Translations under genes and position numbers: made by a program
Part shown: positions 30,736-39,867 of the stretch, in pieces
Position numbering within the stretch: the first letter of the stretch is position 1
How the letters are laid out: every line of letters starts with the position of its first letter
DNA from: Agarophyton chilense
Taxonomy: Eukaryota > Rhodophyta > Florideophyceae > Gracilariales > Gracilariaceae
Length of the DNA: 64,000 bases
Direction: 5' to 3'
NCBI GenBank assembly: GCA_030374765.1
Contig: JARGXX010000120.1
Coordinates: 186,001 to 250,000, forward strand
The notes under the pieces: generated by a model
What the model was told of the DNA's origin: nothing
Database searches by the model: none
The model's input: the letters and a program-made list of their open reading frames with translations, nothing else

Positions 30736-31119
30736 ATGAGCGCCGACGCACCGTCCAGGCCGCAACTCGTAGCCGAGCAGGCGTCGGAGCACATGCACAC
30801 CGTGCAAAAGGAGCTCGTTAACACGCTCACCTCGCACTTGAACGCCGCTTTCGACAAGCAACATGCGTTCATCCAAACGCACGTCCGCGACCTGGACGAG
30901 CTGGATGCGCAGCTGCGCCGTGCCCAGCAGCAGCTCGCAGCCGTTGCCCGTCGCCTCGAGACTGATGCTGATTCTCTCGTCGCACGCTTCCTCCAAACCG
31001 CTGCGTGTCACCACCAGGCCGAGCAGCACGATGCATCGCCTACCACTCCTTCGCGCCCGCAGACGCGTTCGTTGCGGGACAACACGCGTCTGTCAAACGT
31101 CGCCAACGGCGCCAGCTAG
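30736..31119 (+). CDS. Small coiled-coil protein of unknown function
   Basis: The 127-residue product is mostly helical, with a likely coiled coil from about residue 12 to 85 (heptad-like Leu/Ala/Gln positions in [20 protein letters not shown]) and a Ser/Thr/Pro-rich charged tail. No signal peptide or membrane segment is seen. The size and pattern resemble small subunits of tethering or transcription complexes, but I cannot place it in a family. The start is the first ATG before the conserved-looking helix; the frame is open 136 codons further upstream in low-complexity sequence. It is divergent from the MYB gene. Confidence 0.6.
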   Translation: MSADAPSRPQLVAEQASEHMHTVQKELVNTLTSHLNAAFDKQHAFIQTHVRDLDELDAQLRRAQQQLAAVARRLETDADSLVARFLQTAACHHQAEQHDASPTTPSRPQTRSLRDNTRLSNVANGAS

Positions 31120-31664
31120 TTCTGCTGCTAGTTTCATCAAACAAACATTCACGCAATCGTATCCACCCTGTTTTCACCCGTTTTCCAGCCTTAGTACATG
31201 TCTCTGCTGCGCAGCAGTGGAAGCGTTGCTCTGAGAAACAAGTACTTTGGTGTCGGATGCAACGAGAACAGGAGCCACCATCTACAGTCTAGCCAGTTAG
31301 AGCTAGAGAGAGCGTTTCAACACACTCGAAACCGCACATAATACCTACTTGCACCAAATAAACAAGCCAAAAATAAAGGAACGATTGAAATTGCCTGTCT
31401 TCGGTTTACATGCTTCACACCCGGCTTCTTCAGCTTGCCGTGCTGTATCACCTCGAACTGTCAGCCTTGCTCACCTTCACCTTTCATCTCTCCACGGAAC
31501 TGCCAGCGTTCAGCAGCAGGTAACATCCGTTTCCTTCGTGCTACGGAAGGGAAACCGTCTCAAGTTCAGGAACAATCCCCAAAGCAAGCCTTACATATCC
31601 GAAAGCGATCCAATCATCGTCAAGCCCCCTTTCCGGGAACAACCGTGTCCCCCCATCATCTATC
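31120..31664. other. Intergenic region before COG1
   Basis: No gene is recognised. It should hold the 3' UTR of the coiled-coil gene and the COG1 promoter, since both are on the plus strand. Confidence 0.5.
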
Positions 31665-34370
31665 ATGGAAAAGCCTCACAGCCGCCCTTCTCATTCAGTG
31701 CTCACGACAGGTTCAGTGTCATCTGAAGTGACCTATCTATTCCGTACAAAGCGAGTGTCAGATATTCGTGCATTTGAAGCCCAAATTCGACATGACGCCG
31801 AAGAAAAGTCCAATGCGCTCCGAGAGTTGCTTGGTACCAGCTACAAGGATATTCTCAATGCTGCAGACGAAATGATCTCAATGCGAGACGCCAGTGTCTC
31901 GAGAGTGCGCGATGCTCTACGGGATTTCACACTGTCCGCGAACCAGCTTCAAGAACGCTTTCTGAGCAAGGCAAATGAAAACAAATCTGAGACCATCAAT
32001 GATGATCTAGAGAGACGTCGAGGCGTGCATGTCGTCGGATCCAAGTTGAAGCACATCGTGGACTCACCCGAAGTCTTGTATGCGAACATTGAATCTGGTG
32101 AGATTTACGAAGCGGCTGTAAGGTATTCGCGCGCCTTTGATAATTATAGGCAGGTGACCAGTACCACCGGTTTGGAAGGAGTAGCAAATAGGTTTGCTGA
32201 GTTGCAATGGCAGCAAGTTAAGGTATTCAAAGACCAGATATTGGAAGCAGCGCAGAGCAAGCTTCAAGCCTCTGGTCACACTCCTCAAGAGTATGCGCGC
32301 GTATTTGTCTCGCTTATCCTTCTTTCTGAAAATTGCGACGTAGTATCAATTCTCGATGGAATGCTGGCCAGTAGAACCGGGTTAATATGGAGTGAAGGCC
32401 ATGGGAAGCTGTACTCTGAGGTCCATTTGCAAATGAAACGAATAGCTACTCTTGTGAGGGAAACTGTATCATGCATTTCCGCTATGTTTTGGGGCGAAAA
32501 TAGCGTTGAAACACTCTTGCAAGGTATCAATGACGAAGCAATAACCGAGGTTTCTATTTTGAAAGAGAAGGGCGCGTTGAACTCAGCATGCATCGCCTGG
32601 ACCCGAAATGTGAGAGGTTGGTTAGAGGAACGGGGGAGCTCTATTCTTGCTGGTGCCGACACATCTCGCCAACTTGCGGATACCTTGCGAGCAATTGATG
32701 ATGCTTTCGACTATGATCAATGGGAAGGCGATTGTCAAAAGGCCCTCCAGGCGTCCCCAAGTTTTGTGTTCGATATATTCAAGCCTTTCATCAGAGATAG
32801 AGCTGGTGTAGTTGCTCGAGAATGTATAAAACGAACCGTGAAAAAGGTTTTGGAAGACATCGATGGGGCTTGGGCTGATATTGAAACTCGTGCCCATGCT
32901 GGAAAGAGAATATGGGCTGTTATTTCAGGAAAGTCAGTTGGTTCAAGCATTATCACGGAGGATACAGAAGACGGCCAGAGGACCTATCAGAAACCAGAGA
33001 GCGTTGCCATAGCTCAAATACTTTCATCAAACGGACAAGTAGCCGAAGTACTCGGAACCTTTGACAAATCTATCAGAGAGGCAGTCGCAGATGTCCAAGT
33101 TCTAAAGAAACGAATTCCTGTCGTCTCAGAAGACTTTGTCAGCTCAGTGAGGTCTTGCCTCCCTCAGGTATTGGACAATTTGAATGAACGGCTGCGCTCA
33201 ATAACAGTTGATGATTCTAGTAATTGTCCGAAATCGGAGGAAGCGCCCGATCACTATCTTGGATGCACATTGTTCGTGGCCTGGTTATCAACGGCATTCA
33301 GAAGTGCTGATGGGGTGCGTAGAGCTTACTACTTTGCGAAAGGTGGAAAATCAGCAGAAGACGAGCTTCAAGCTTACCAAGAGTTTCAGGAGACAGCAGA
33401 GAAGCTGTCGTCAGCTGCGTATCATCAGTGGGCAAAACGTCTTCTGTCTGAGAAGGGTGAAAAGCTGCTTTCGGAACTTATCGTAGCAAAGAATCTGGAG
33501 GTCAAGATGGGTTGGTCCTCGAATATAATTTCGACCAAGCATCACGTGCAACCGGACAACGAACAACAAATGCAGCATCCCACAACTGCTTCAACGTCTT
33601 TGGTGAATTTTTTATTTGAGGTGAACACTTCCGCAAGCCGAGCTGGTGGGTTTGCGCTTTCGTCGGATGCCATTTCTCACCTTCAACGAGAGATTGTCAT
33701 TGTTTCAATCCGATCTTATAAAACGGCGATTGAGAAGTATTTCGTTGAATCAAAATCATCACCAGAACCTAACATGGGTTCCAAAGATGAAGGCAAAAAG
33801 GATATCCTCATGATGCAAATGTTATTCGATTTACGAGTTATACAGAATATGTTCATTGGGCTCGGGGATGGACCGAAACCGCTTTGTGACGAAGTCAATG
33901 AATTTGCGACGCTAGAAGCTTCAATTCATTCAATGATGAATCCGAGCACGTTAGCAAACTGCAAACAACTGATGGAAGAAGCAGTGAACAGCTATGCGTC
34001 CCGAACCTGCGTTTTGTTTGGTCTCCTCGGTCAATACAATGCAAGAGGAAACTTGCGAGTCAAGAGCTCCCACTCGGTGTCAAACGTAAATGCGTCAAGC
34101 AACCTTGTCGCACTTGCCAAGACTGTCCCACGGTTCACTTATCTTCCAGCCCCCATGCCATCAACGTATTCAATTACAACAGGAGCTCCAGGTGGCCTAT
34201 CCACGAAGTCGGTGAGTATGCTGCGAAATCAGATGAGCGGCACGGTCACATCCTCACATCGGAAGAAAGACTCAGAGTCTTCTGTTGTAGACTACGCGTC
34301 CAAGGTCACTGAAAGTGTGGGTCGGTTTGGCAGAGGATTCTTCGAATCTTTTACAAGGAAGGTTACATGA
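31665..34370 (+). CDS. COG1: Conserved oligomeric Golgi complex subunit 1
   Basis: The 901-residue intronless product begins with a Vps51-type N-terminal region (about residues 20-110): VSDIRAFEAQIRHDAEEK, then LRELLGTSYKDILNAADEMISM, the hallmark of COG1. Long helical segments follow, as in CATCHR-family tethers. COG1 is a lobe A subunit of the eight-part COG complex, which tethers retrograde vesicles at the Golgi and so supports glycosyltransferase recycling. The length matches the family (about 900-1000). The C-terminal 60 residues are Ser-rich and basic. The gene converges with the secreted-protein gene downstream, 180 bp apart. Confidence 0.88.
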   Translation: MEKPHSRPSHSVLTTGSVSSEVTYLFRTKRVSDIRAFEAQIRHDAEEKSNALRELLGTSYKDILNAADEMISMRDASVSRVRDALRDFTLSANQLQERFLSKANENKSETINDDLERRRGVHVVGSKLKHIVDSPEVLYANIESGEIYEAAVRYSRAFDNYRQVTSTTGLEGVANRFAELQWQQVKVFKDQILEAAQSKLQASGHTPQEYARVFVSLILLSENCDVVSILDGMLASRTGLIWSEGHGKLYSEVHLQMKRIATLVRETVSCISAMFWGENSVETLLQGINDEAITEVSILKEKGALNSACIAWTRNVRGWLEERGSSILAGADTSRQLADTLRAIDDAFDYDQWEGDCQKALQASPSFVFDIFKPFIRDRAGVVARECIKRTVKKVLEDIDGAWADIETRAHAGKRIWAVISGKSVGSSIITEDTEDGQRTYQKPESVAIAQILSSNGQVAEVLGTFDKSIREAVADVQVLKKRIPVVSEDFVSSVRSCLPQVLDNLNERLRSITVDDSSNCPKSEEAPDHYLGCTLFVAWLSTAFRSADGVRRAYYFAKGGKSAEDELQAYQEFQETAEKLSSAAYHQWAKRLLSEKGEKLLSELIVAKNLEVKMGWSSNIISTKHHVQPDNEQQMQHPTTASTSLVNFLFEVNTSASRAGGFALSSDAISHLQREIVIVSIRSYKTAIEKYFVESKSSPEPNMGSKDEGKKDILMMQMLFDLRVIQNMFIGLGDGPKPLCDEVNEFATLEASIHSMMNPSTLANCKQLMEEAVNSYASRTCVLFGLLGQYNARGNLRVKSSHSVSNVNASSNLVALAKTVPRFTYLPAPMPSTYSITTGAPGGLSTKSVSMLRNQMSGTVTSSHRKKDSESSVVDYASKVTESVGRFGRGFFESFTRKVT

Positions 34371-34550
34371 TGTGTAGAGTTGATCAATGATTTAATAGTG
34401 CTTCAACACACAAGTTACAGGGTTCTTTAGCGAACGATGAGGGCAAGGTGGAGATACTCGCCATCTATTCTGGTATTCAAGCAATGCCGCTGCTAAGATG
34501 TCTAAATTATCACGTTTTGCCGTGTCCTTGCTCGAAGATGCGGCCTTCCT

Positions 34551-35561
34551 TCAAACAGCCCTCTCCGTGAAGACGTCAGTGTTTTTGTGCTGTCGTTTCT
34601 GGTGTTCAGCAGGACATTGCATTCCCCCATGGGGACCATCCGGGTTTAGTTGAGAACCGCAACCTTTTCTCAGCTGCCTCAACTCTGAGCCCAATAAAGA
34701 AGCAGAAGATACTAGAGTATAGTCGCTTGTAATTGTTCTTTCTCTTCCCCTATTTCTGTACGAGGGGGCTGTCATATCTGAGCTTCGGACATCTGCTGTG
34801 TCTGTGTCGTTTGAATCAAAGACGGAGCTTCCCTCTGAATCGTCAACTTGTTCTTCTCGCTCTGCTCTTTCGTCGAATGTCCCAGCTATTACTTCTCGGA
34901 CCTTGTGAACTTGTTTCGCGTTCAGTTTGATACCCATCTGTCTTGAAAGGAGATCTCCAATATTCGCAGCAAGCTCATCTTCTTCTAGATCTAGGGCGTT
35001 CGGATCCTTTTTCTCGTTCCTGGTGGAGCCAGTTGCTTGCATCTGGGAAAGAAGAGACGATTTCGTTTCACCATCAGCAAGCTTCAAGGATTGACCTTCT
35101 AAGATGAGCCCCTTACGAACAGGCAAGGGATCTGCATCCTCTACATCGTCACCATCTCGAGTTTGATGTTTTTCTTCTTCTTCGACTTCTTGTCCTCTAC
35201 TCATAAGCTGTTGAAGATGAGCCCTTGTCCTGTTCCGGAAGCATAACCCTTTCTTACACACCAGACCTACCCCACAGACGTAAAGCGGCGGTTTGCACTT
35301 GTACCCGAGAGTTCTTATATGTACTTTGATTTCTGCCATATCCCCGTTGCCCCCTATTTCCGCACCGTTCGCAAGCACAGAATCAGCTTTAACCGCCGCA
35401 CCGGCTGAGCAGTCGAGATTGAAATGCTGGCAACAAAAATCCTGTTTCTCTGGGGATAGTTGTTTCCCTTTCCTACCACACCCCATCATCATGGCTATAG
35501 GTGCTCCCCACGCATATTGGAAGGTTAGGGCAAACACAAAGAAGCAGATGAAGCGAAACAT
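34551..35561 (-). CDS. Predicted secreted Cys-rich protein, unknown function
   Basis: The 336-residue product starts with a clear signal peptide (FRFICFFVFALTFQYAWGA, cleavage likely near residue 20). The mature N-terminal part has eight cysteines at 28, 43, 44, 51, 89, 96, 102 and 107, enough for four disulfides. The C-terminal two thirds are acidic and low in complexity, with another Cys pair near the end. No transmembrane segment follows the signal. I recognise no family; it could be a cell-wall or extracellular matrix protein particular to the lineage. Confidence 0.7.
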   Translation of the reverse strand: MFRFICFFVFALTFQYAWGAPIAMMMGCGRKGKQLSPEKQDFCCQHFNLDCSAGAAVKADSVLANGAEIGGNGDMAEIKVHIRTLGYKCKPPLYVCGVGLVCKKGLCFRNRTRAHLQQLMSRGQEVEEEEKHQTRDGDDVEDADPLPVRKGLILEGQSLKLADGETKSSLLSQMQATGSTRNEKKDPNALDLEEDELAANIGDLLSRQMGIKLNAKQVHKVREVIAGTFDERAEREEQVDDSEGSSVFDSNDTDTADVRSSDMTAPSYRNRGRERTITSDYTLVSSASLLGSELRQLRKGCGSQLNPDGPHGGMQCPAEHQKRQHKNTDVFTERAV

Positions 35562-36112
35562 GTCTCAGAACCAAGAACTTTTGAAAGCTCAATACTTGAT
35601 CAAAGTGAAGTTTCAAGCCTATTTTTTCCTTGTCAAACTATGCGTCTGATGCCTTGCCACCGCGGACCAACGGGCTTATAAACATTCATTCAAGTCCAAC
35701 ATGTAGGCATCTTTTGTCTGGGAAGGAAGGATGGAATGTCGTGCGTGTCAAATACACAATTCAGTACAGCGTACTCTTTTCCGTGCATCCGACAGCAGCA
35801 TTACCCACGGGTTGACATAGCAAAACTCTTCATCACTACGAGCTCACGTCGTGTTGTTGATTCATGGGACTGTGGATTGGTACCTTTTAGGGTTTCCCAT
35901 TTCGGAACAAAAATCTGCACAACTCATTCAATGCAACTCCTGCCAACAAGATAATCCTTTGCAATTGAAAATGGAGACGGGACCATTCAAAGACTGTACC
36001 GTCAGCATACAGGAACAAACGACCCAGAACAATACGCGGCTTCAAAGCCCCGTGGAATTGAAGAAATAACTTTTCACATCAATTCCGGAAACTCTAAGAA
36101 AGCCAATGCACC
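35562..36112. other. Intergenic region
   Basis: No domain is recognised in the short frames. It should contain the promoter of the secreted-protein gene and the 3' end of the methyltransferase gene, both on the minus strand. Confidence 0.5.
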
Positions 36113-37345
36113 TTAACCTCGCGTAGAAGAGTTCTGAATAGGGTCAATCAACAAGTAAGACACGTTCTCAAAGTCATCAATAATGGGATTGTATCCATCC
36201 TGGCAAGTGCTTTTGTCTACTTCGCCAGTTCTTGCATACTCCTCAAAGAAATCTCTCTGTTTCATGATAACACGTGAGAATTCATTCCCTTTCTTGATGA
36301 ATGATTCGTGACCATGTGCGAGTGAGTGAAAATCCGTAGGAAACATAATATCCACTTTCCCAAACGGAGCTGAATGGACGTCATCGTACACAATTGTTGC
36401 TCCTCCGCGCACACTTTGTACTACTGGTGCGTTAAAACCCGGCGTGGCGCCTGCAAAACTGTCAAAGTCTGTCAGCGTTAAGTGAGCTTGGGGCAATGAT
36501 GACACAATAGCTTTCAACAGTAGGAATGATACTGTCGGAACCCATGTGTTACGGCTTCCACCTCCGAGTAGGAGTTCAAACCGCTCTTGAATCGAAGTTT
36601 TCCAGCTTTGAATCGGAGCGCTTTCCAGCACTCCATATGTGTCAATAGTGGACAAGATCTCGTCGTCCGTGCACTCGGACCAATGCAGAAAGCGCTTTCC
36701 ATTTTCGACAGATACTACTTCGGCTTGTTCAAGAATTTCTCCCTTGCGTACAAGATCGTGAGGCAAGTTATCAAGAACTTCGGTGGCAATCACATGGCAA
36801 TAACCTTCAAGCCGTAAAGAATCAGAACCAAACCATTCCAGAGCATTTGCGTTGAATACCTTGGCCTTTCCCCTGCTGATCCACGATTGCAATGCGTCTT
36901 CCTGAACTTTGGCCAAAACGTCGGATATTTCGACAGTCACGTAGTTCACCCTCTGCACTAGATTTGGGTCTCCTTGCCAGTATTGCAGCACATCTTTGGC
37001 GAGGGTCCCTCGACCTGCTCCGATTTCGATTACGTTGACTGGCCCATCCTCTGGAGCCGATCGTTCCACACGATTGGCTATCGCGCGAGAAAGATAGGGA
37101 GAGAAAAGCTCTACAGGTGTCGTCCATCCTTGGACATTCCTTGTCATGGATGCTAAGACATCTTGGTATGCTGATTTCGACGAAATTCTGTTGAATTGAA
37201 TTTCACTCGCTTGTCGAAGAAGAGGTGGTATATCACTGGAAAAATACCCGGTCTTGGGGTGATACAAACTGTCGTGGATATAGTCACGCAAGAGAACAGC
37301 GCTCCTAGATCTGGAACGGTTGCAAAGGAGTCGTCTCATTTCCAA
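36113..37345 (-). CDS. NDUFAF7: NDUFAF7/MidA-type protein arginine methyltransferase
   Basis: The 410-residue protein belongs to the MidA/NDUFAF7 family (DUF185). These SAM-dependent enzymes dimethylate an arginine of the NDUFS2 subunit early in mitochondrial complex I assembly. The N-terminal family motif LRDYIHDSLYHPKTGYF is at about 19-35, the SAM-binding motif VIEIGAGRGTL at 105-115 and the conserved ATEVLDNLPHDLV near 190. Length is usual. The chosen start gives only a short basic lead (RRLLCNRSRSRS), so a longer presequence encoded upstream in another frame through an unseen intron is possible. Confidence 0.85.
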   Translation of the reverse strand: MEMRRLLCNRSRSRSAVLLRDYIHDSLYHPKTGYFSSDIPPLLRQASEIQFNRISSKSAYQDVLASMTRNVQGWTTPVELFSPYLSRAIANRVERSAPEDGPVNVIEIGAGRGTLAKDVLQYWQGDPNLVQRVNYVTVEISDVLAKVQEDALQSWISRGKAKVFNANALEWFGSDSLRLEGYCHVIATEVLDNLPHDLVRKGEILEQAEVVSVENGKRFLHWSECTDDEILSTIDTYGVLESAPIQSWKTSIQERFELLLGGGSRNTWVPTVSFLLLKAIVSSLPQAHLTLTDFDSFAGATPGFNAPVVQSVRGGATIVYDDVHSAPFGKVDIMFPTDFHSLAHGHESFIKKGNEFSRVIMKQRDFFEEYARTGEVDKSTCQDGYNPIIDDFENVSYLLIDPIQNSSTRG

Positions 37346-38152
37346 AAACGTTTGCGCTGCCGACAGCGCTGCTTAATGCTCAGTATTGAGAAAATGATGG
37401 AATGCCAAGACCGGAGGTGGGGGCGTGCTTCCCGATGAACTGTAAAGCTTTGCAACAAAGAACGCACAACAACGAAATCTTGTGGAATAGGTACATCCAG
37501 GACGATGGTCAGGCCGATTTTATTGACTTGTGCGCTGTCTTTCAGTGCGGAAGTAAATGAAACCGCTTGGGGACGCTCCGTCGAGAGAACATTCTTCACA
37601 GCGTCTCGTTATTTCCAATGCAGATCACTGCATCCGACAAGGAGTCCCGGAAACCGTGTTCCAACACACGAACATTCGCGAGTACTCATGCTATCGACGA
37701 AAAGCGCATTTTGATGAGAGTGAGCGGTTAGTACTTATTACCCTATCATTTAATGGTGATAAGTGCTCTTTTTGGCGAAAAAGAACGAAACAGGTGGCAT
37801 CCTCGAGCAATCAGCGGAACGAGACTATTGAATCGCCGTCTGTAGTACTGTAGGATGGAAGTTATTCCGGTTTAGCATTATTTCAAAATGGAGTGATGTC
37901 TACGACGCCGTACTGAGCTTAAGATCCGCTTTCCCTTCACAGAACAGTCTGAAAGGGAGATGCGAAATCCGTCAAAGTACCGTTGCGATACTATATCATT
38001 ATCGAATTATACGCCCATGAGCGTTTGTTGGCCCATTGCTACTGAATAAAAACAGTCTTAAACATGACAAACACGACGAGAGTGAAATGCCGTGCAAACA
38101 TGGAAAGCCCCATAGCCGCAATGCAGCTTATTGTGAGAGAAGGTATGTGGCT
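37346..38152. other. Intergenic region
   Basis: An 87-codon minus frame (37599-37336) overlaps the methyltransferase start in another frame but has no clear splice sites joining it. Otherwise nothing is recognised. It contains the methyltransferase promoter and the 3' end of the E2 gene. Confidence 0.45.
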
Positions 38153-39400
38153 CTAGATATCGATCTCCAAGAGCAAACGGCGCGGGTCCTCGATGAGGGT
38201 CTTGACTCTTCTTAAGAACGTGACAGCTTCCCTACCGTCAATGAGGCGATGATCGTAGCTCAACGCGACGTACATCATTGGTCGGATCACAATTTCATCA
38301 TCGACAACCACCGGTCTCTTCTGGATGATGTGCATTCCAAGAATAGCACTTTGCGGCATGTTCAAGATCGGTGTACTGAGCAGACTGCCAAATACGCCAC
38401 CGTTGCTGATCGTGAAGGTACCGCCCTGCATTTCCTCCAAGGTGAGTTCGCCACTACGGGCACGTTCTCCAAGAGAGACAATAGTCTTTTCAATTGTGGC
38501 GAAATTCATATTTTCGCATCCCCTCACCGCAGGCACAACAAGTCCCTTCGGTGTCGACACTGCGACAGAGATATCGACATAGTCGCGATACACAATATCG
38601 TCACCATCAATGAAGGCATTTACCTCGGGCTGTTCCAGCAACGCAACAGTACATGCTTTCACGAAGGCGGACATGAAACCCAGTTTGGCGCCATGTCTCT
38701 TTTCAAAGGCCTCTTTAAACTCTCTTCTGAGATCGATGAGGGCGGACATGTCCATTTCGTTGAAGGTGGTGAGCATGGCGGCGGTGTTCTGCGCTTCCTT
38801 GAGACGCTCGGCAATGCGCTTCCGCATGCGAGTCATCTTGACGCGACGCTCGCCGCTATCAGTCATGTTACGAGGGGGAAGCACATCGATGGGCTCACTT
38901 TGCGTCGACTCGGGCGCCGGAGCCGATAGCGGTTGCGAAGGAGACGGCTCTTCAGACTGCGGCGCCTCGACGGCAGGGGCGGATTCGGCCTGCTGCGGCT
39001 CGATAGCAGTATGCGGTGCAGCATGCGGTGCGGCATCGGGCGAGGCGGCGATTTTTTCATAGTCAATGAGTCCCAACTGAGCGCCGACGGCAACAACGTC
39101 ACCCTCCTCCGCCGTACGCTCGACGAGCACCCCGGGCTTCTCCGCGCGCACATCGACGACGATCTTATCGGTCTCCAGCTGCACGAGGACCTGATCCTCG
39201 GAGACGCCCTGTCCGGCTTTAACGAGCCACTCGGCCACGGTACCCTCGGTAATGGACTCGCCCATGTGCGGCACGGGCAGCGACTGCGACGCCAGAGCGC
39301 GCCATTGCGACGGACACGACGCGCGGGAAGGGACGACGCGCCGCGGATAGCGATCCAATAGCCTGGCGGCGAGACGCGCGACGCGTGAGACGCGAAGCAT
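38153..39400 (-). CDS. DLST: Dihydrolipoyl succinyltransferase, E2 of 2-oxoglutarate dehydrogenase
   Basis: The 415-residue protein transfers the succinyl group from lipoamide to CoA in the mitochondrial citric acid cycle. An Arg-rich N-terminus (about 1-38) fits a mitochondrial presequence. The lipoyl domain spans about 39-115 with the lipoylated Lys79 in LETDKIVV. An Ala/Pro/Glu-rich linker follows, and the catalytic domain (about 185-415) carries [10 protein letters not shown] with His384 and Asp388. No peripheral subunit-binding domain is evident between linker and catalytic domain, as in animal DLST. The ATG at 39400 was chosen because it opens the presequence; the frame continues 88 codons upstream in low-complexity sequence. 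Confidence 0.93.
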   Translation of the reverse strand: MLRVSRVARLAARLLDRYPRRVVPSRASCPSQWRALASQSLPVPHMGESITEGTVAEWLVKAGQGVSEDQVLVQLETDKIVVDVRAEKPGVLVERTAEEGDVVAVGAQLGLIDYEKIAASPDAAPHAAPHTAIEPQQAESAPAVEAPQSEEPSPSQPLSAPAPESTQSEPIDVLPPRNMTDSGERRVKMTRMRKRIAERLKEAQNTAAMLTTFNEMDMSALIDLRREFKEAFEKRHGAKLGFMSAFVKACTVALLEQPEVNAFIDGDDIVYRDYVDISVAVSTPKGLVVPAVRGCENMNFATIEKTIVSLGERARSGELTLEEMQGGTFTISNGGVFGSLLSTPILNMPQSAILGMHIIQKRPVVVDDEIVIRPMMYVALSYDHRLIDGREAVTFLRRVKTLIEDPRRLLLEIDI

Positions 39401-39867
39401 TGCGCAAGGTCTAAAGGTCGACGATGGCGGCGCAGTGCTCCCGGTGGATGGCGGCGCCGATAACGTCGACGAGCACAGCGGCGATAACGCGTGGCATCGT
39501 CGTCGACCCGCCGATGAACGGCGATGGGAGCTGAGCACCTGCAAGCCTGCCGTTACAGCAATGCGGAAAGCCTTCACCCGTGACACTGTACATACGTGTA
39601 CGGGGTTGCACGCGTGGTAGACGTGGTTCCGTGGACGATGTGTACGACGTTTCGTGCGTGGCAAAGACGCAGGTGCTGAGCTGTAAGGGCAAGTTGTGTC
39701 TGGTCTGGAATGTTCGCGGGCGAATGGCTGGCACGCGAGCGTCGCAACGGCGGATCAAAGCGCATCCATTTAACGTGCGCTTCCGATTGCGGCAATAGTG
39801 CGTCTGGCGCCGACGGCCGATCCACCCGCACGCTCTTCGCGATCCGCTCGCCCCCCTCTCTTTCGTC
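39401..39867. promoter_or_regulatory. Divergent promoter region with a heat-shock-element-like site
   Basis: The 467 bp separate the E2 and HSP110 start codons. At 39703-39715 the sequence GTCTGGAATGTTC fits alternating nTTCnnGAAnnTTC units, with one mismatch in the first unit. It lies 153 bp before the HSP110 start. A pyrimidine-rich run precedes that start codon. No TATA box is evident. Confidence 0.5.

Noticed and set aside
30250-31029. A 260-codon upstream extension of the MYB gene frame
   Set aside because: It runs through the C24 homopolymer on the opposite strand of a divergent gene and is low-complexity Arg/Ser/Pro sequence. The ATG at 30249 directly precedes the conserved part.
37336-37599. 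An 87-codon frame as a first exon of the NDUFAF7-like gene
   Set aside because: No convincing donor and acceptor pair joins it to the methyltransferase frame, and it does not look like a presequence.
39401-39664. An 88-codon upstream extension of the E2 gene frame
   Set aside because: It lacks similarity to the family and would bury the Arg-rich mitochondrial presequence that begins at 39400.
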